Shown here piece after piece: positions 63,705-64,000 of a stretch of DNA of 64,000 nucleotides; position 1 is the stretch's first letter, and each line of letters starts with the position of its first letter. The translations under genes were made by a program, and so were the position numbers. Under the pieces are notes generated by a model. It did not search any database. It was not told where the DNA came from and saw nothing but the letters and a program-made list of their open reading frames with translations. The stretch is from Caballeronia pedi (GTDB taxonomy: Bacteria > Pseudomonadota > Gammaproteobacteria > Burkholderiales > Burkholderiaceae), in assembly GCF_001544915.2 (NCBI RefSeq), contig NZ_FCOE02000006.1, positions 186,001 through 250,000 on the forward strand, written 5' to 3'.

Positions 63705-64000
63705 ATGTTGGAATCCTCCGCCCAGCAGCTTGGCGATATCGACATCACCCCCACAGAACGAGAGGACAACGTTCCGTCCGGAAACAGCGGTTTTCTCGAT
63801 CGCTACTTCGGCATTTCCAAAACCGGCAGCACCCAGAAGGTCGAAGTCGTCGCGGGCGTCACGACGTTCCTCGCGATGGTCTATTCCGTCTTCGTCGTGC
63901 CGGGCATGCTCGGCAAGGCGGGCTTCGACACCAGCGCGGTGTTCGTCGCCGTGTGTCTCACGACCGCGTTCGGCTCGCTGCTGATGGGCGTCTGGGCGCG
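63705..64000 (+). CDS. NCS2-family purine permease, N-terminal part (cut by window)
   Basis: The first 98 residues are visible. They contain [20 protein letters not shown] and [20 protein letters not shown], the start typical of AzgA/GhxP-type guanine-hypoxanthine permeases, and the first two membrane segments. AAAGGAG lies six bases before the ATG. The rest lies beyond the window. Confidence 0.85.
   Translation, partial: MLESSAQQLGDIDITPTEREDNVPSGNSGFLDRYFGISKTGSTQKVEVVAGVTTFLAMVYSVFVVPGMLGKAGFDTSAVFVAVCLTTAFGSLLMGVWA

Overview
The window is GC-rich DNA (about 64% G+C) from a betaproteobacterium, most likely a Burkholderiaceae member of the Paraburkholderia/Caballeronia type. This rests on codon use, family repertoire (OFA transporter, OprD porin, NorR/Hmp/NnrS, GlxA-type regulator, HPP-CBS protein) and gene order, not on a marker gene. 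No rRNA, tRNA, CRISPR array, IS element or phage gene was recognised. Coding density is about 90%, with many very tight convergent gene pairs.

Region 1 (about 0.2-14.6 kb) is the most unusual part. A minus-strand operon encodes a GTG-started TolC/NodT-like outer-membrane lipoprotein, a membrane protein with two FHA domains, an HlyD adaptor, a parvulin (PpiC) without a signal peptide, an ABC exporter with two cyclic-nucleotide-binding domains plus a complete C39 leader peptidase, and a sigma54 activator. Two small genes flank it, at 1461-1787 (+) and 13926-14225 (-). Their products share a gapless 26-residue leader ending in Gly-Gly, with the hydrophobic register that C39 peptidases read. A PP2C phosphatase follows the first peptide gene. 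An LRAT-fold protein is divergent from it. Near-consensus sigma54 promoters precede both peptide genes and the LRAT gene. I read this as a sigma54-switched, phospho-regulated peptide export system; no Ser/Thr kinase gene lies in the window.

Region 2 (14.6-19.7 kb) holds two tandem exported DUF4399 proteins, an exported caspase-fold protein fused to an FGE-like domain that lacks the catalytic cysteines, and a large exported DUF3857/transglutaminase-like protein. It may or may not belong functionally to region 1.

Region 3 (19.7-39 kb) is ordinary accessory metabolism and stress response: HPP-CBS, MarR and CLC-CBS genes in a row, a GT9-like protein, a Tat-exported aldo/keto reductase, small DUF proteins, an AcuI-type reductase, a chemoreceptor with a CheR-docking tail, a class V aminotransferase, a sirtuin, a zinc alcohol dehydrogenase behind a GntR-like operator, a GFA protein, a Gly/Ala/Ser-rich exported protein, a GlxA/AraC regulator, an HD protein, an extensin-like protein and a TrxR-like ferredoxin-NADP reductase.

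Region 4 (39-50 kb) is respiration and nitric oxide. A six-gene minus-strand cluster encodes a compact (ba3-like) heme-copper oxidase with three multiheme c-type cytochromes. It is followed by norR, divergent from hmp, with three GT-N7-AC NorR sites and a sigma54-like promoter between them. An AhpD-like protein, a cupin and NnrS follow.

Region 5 (50-64 kb) holds an OFA-family MFS transporter, an OprD porin, a five-gene peptide ABC importer, a LysR regulator, an SDR, gamma-glutamyltransferase and the start of an NCS2 purine permease behind a long structured leader. Porin, importer and gamma-glutamyltransferase suggest use of small or gamma-glutamyl peptides.
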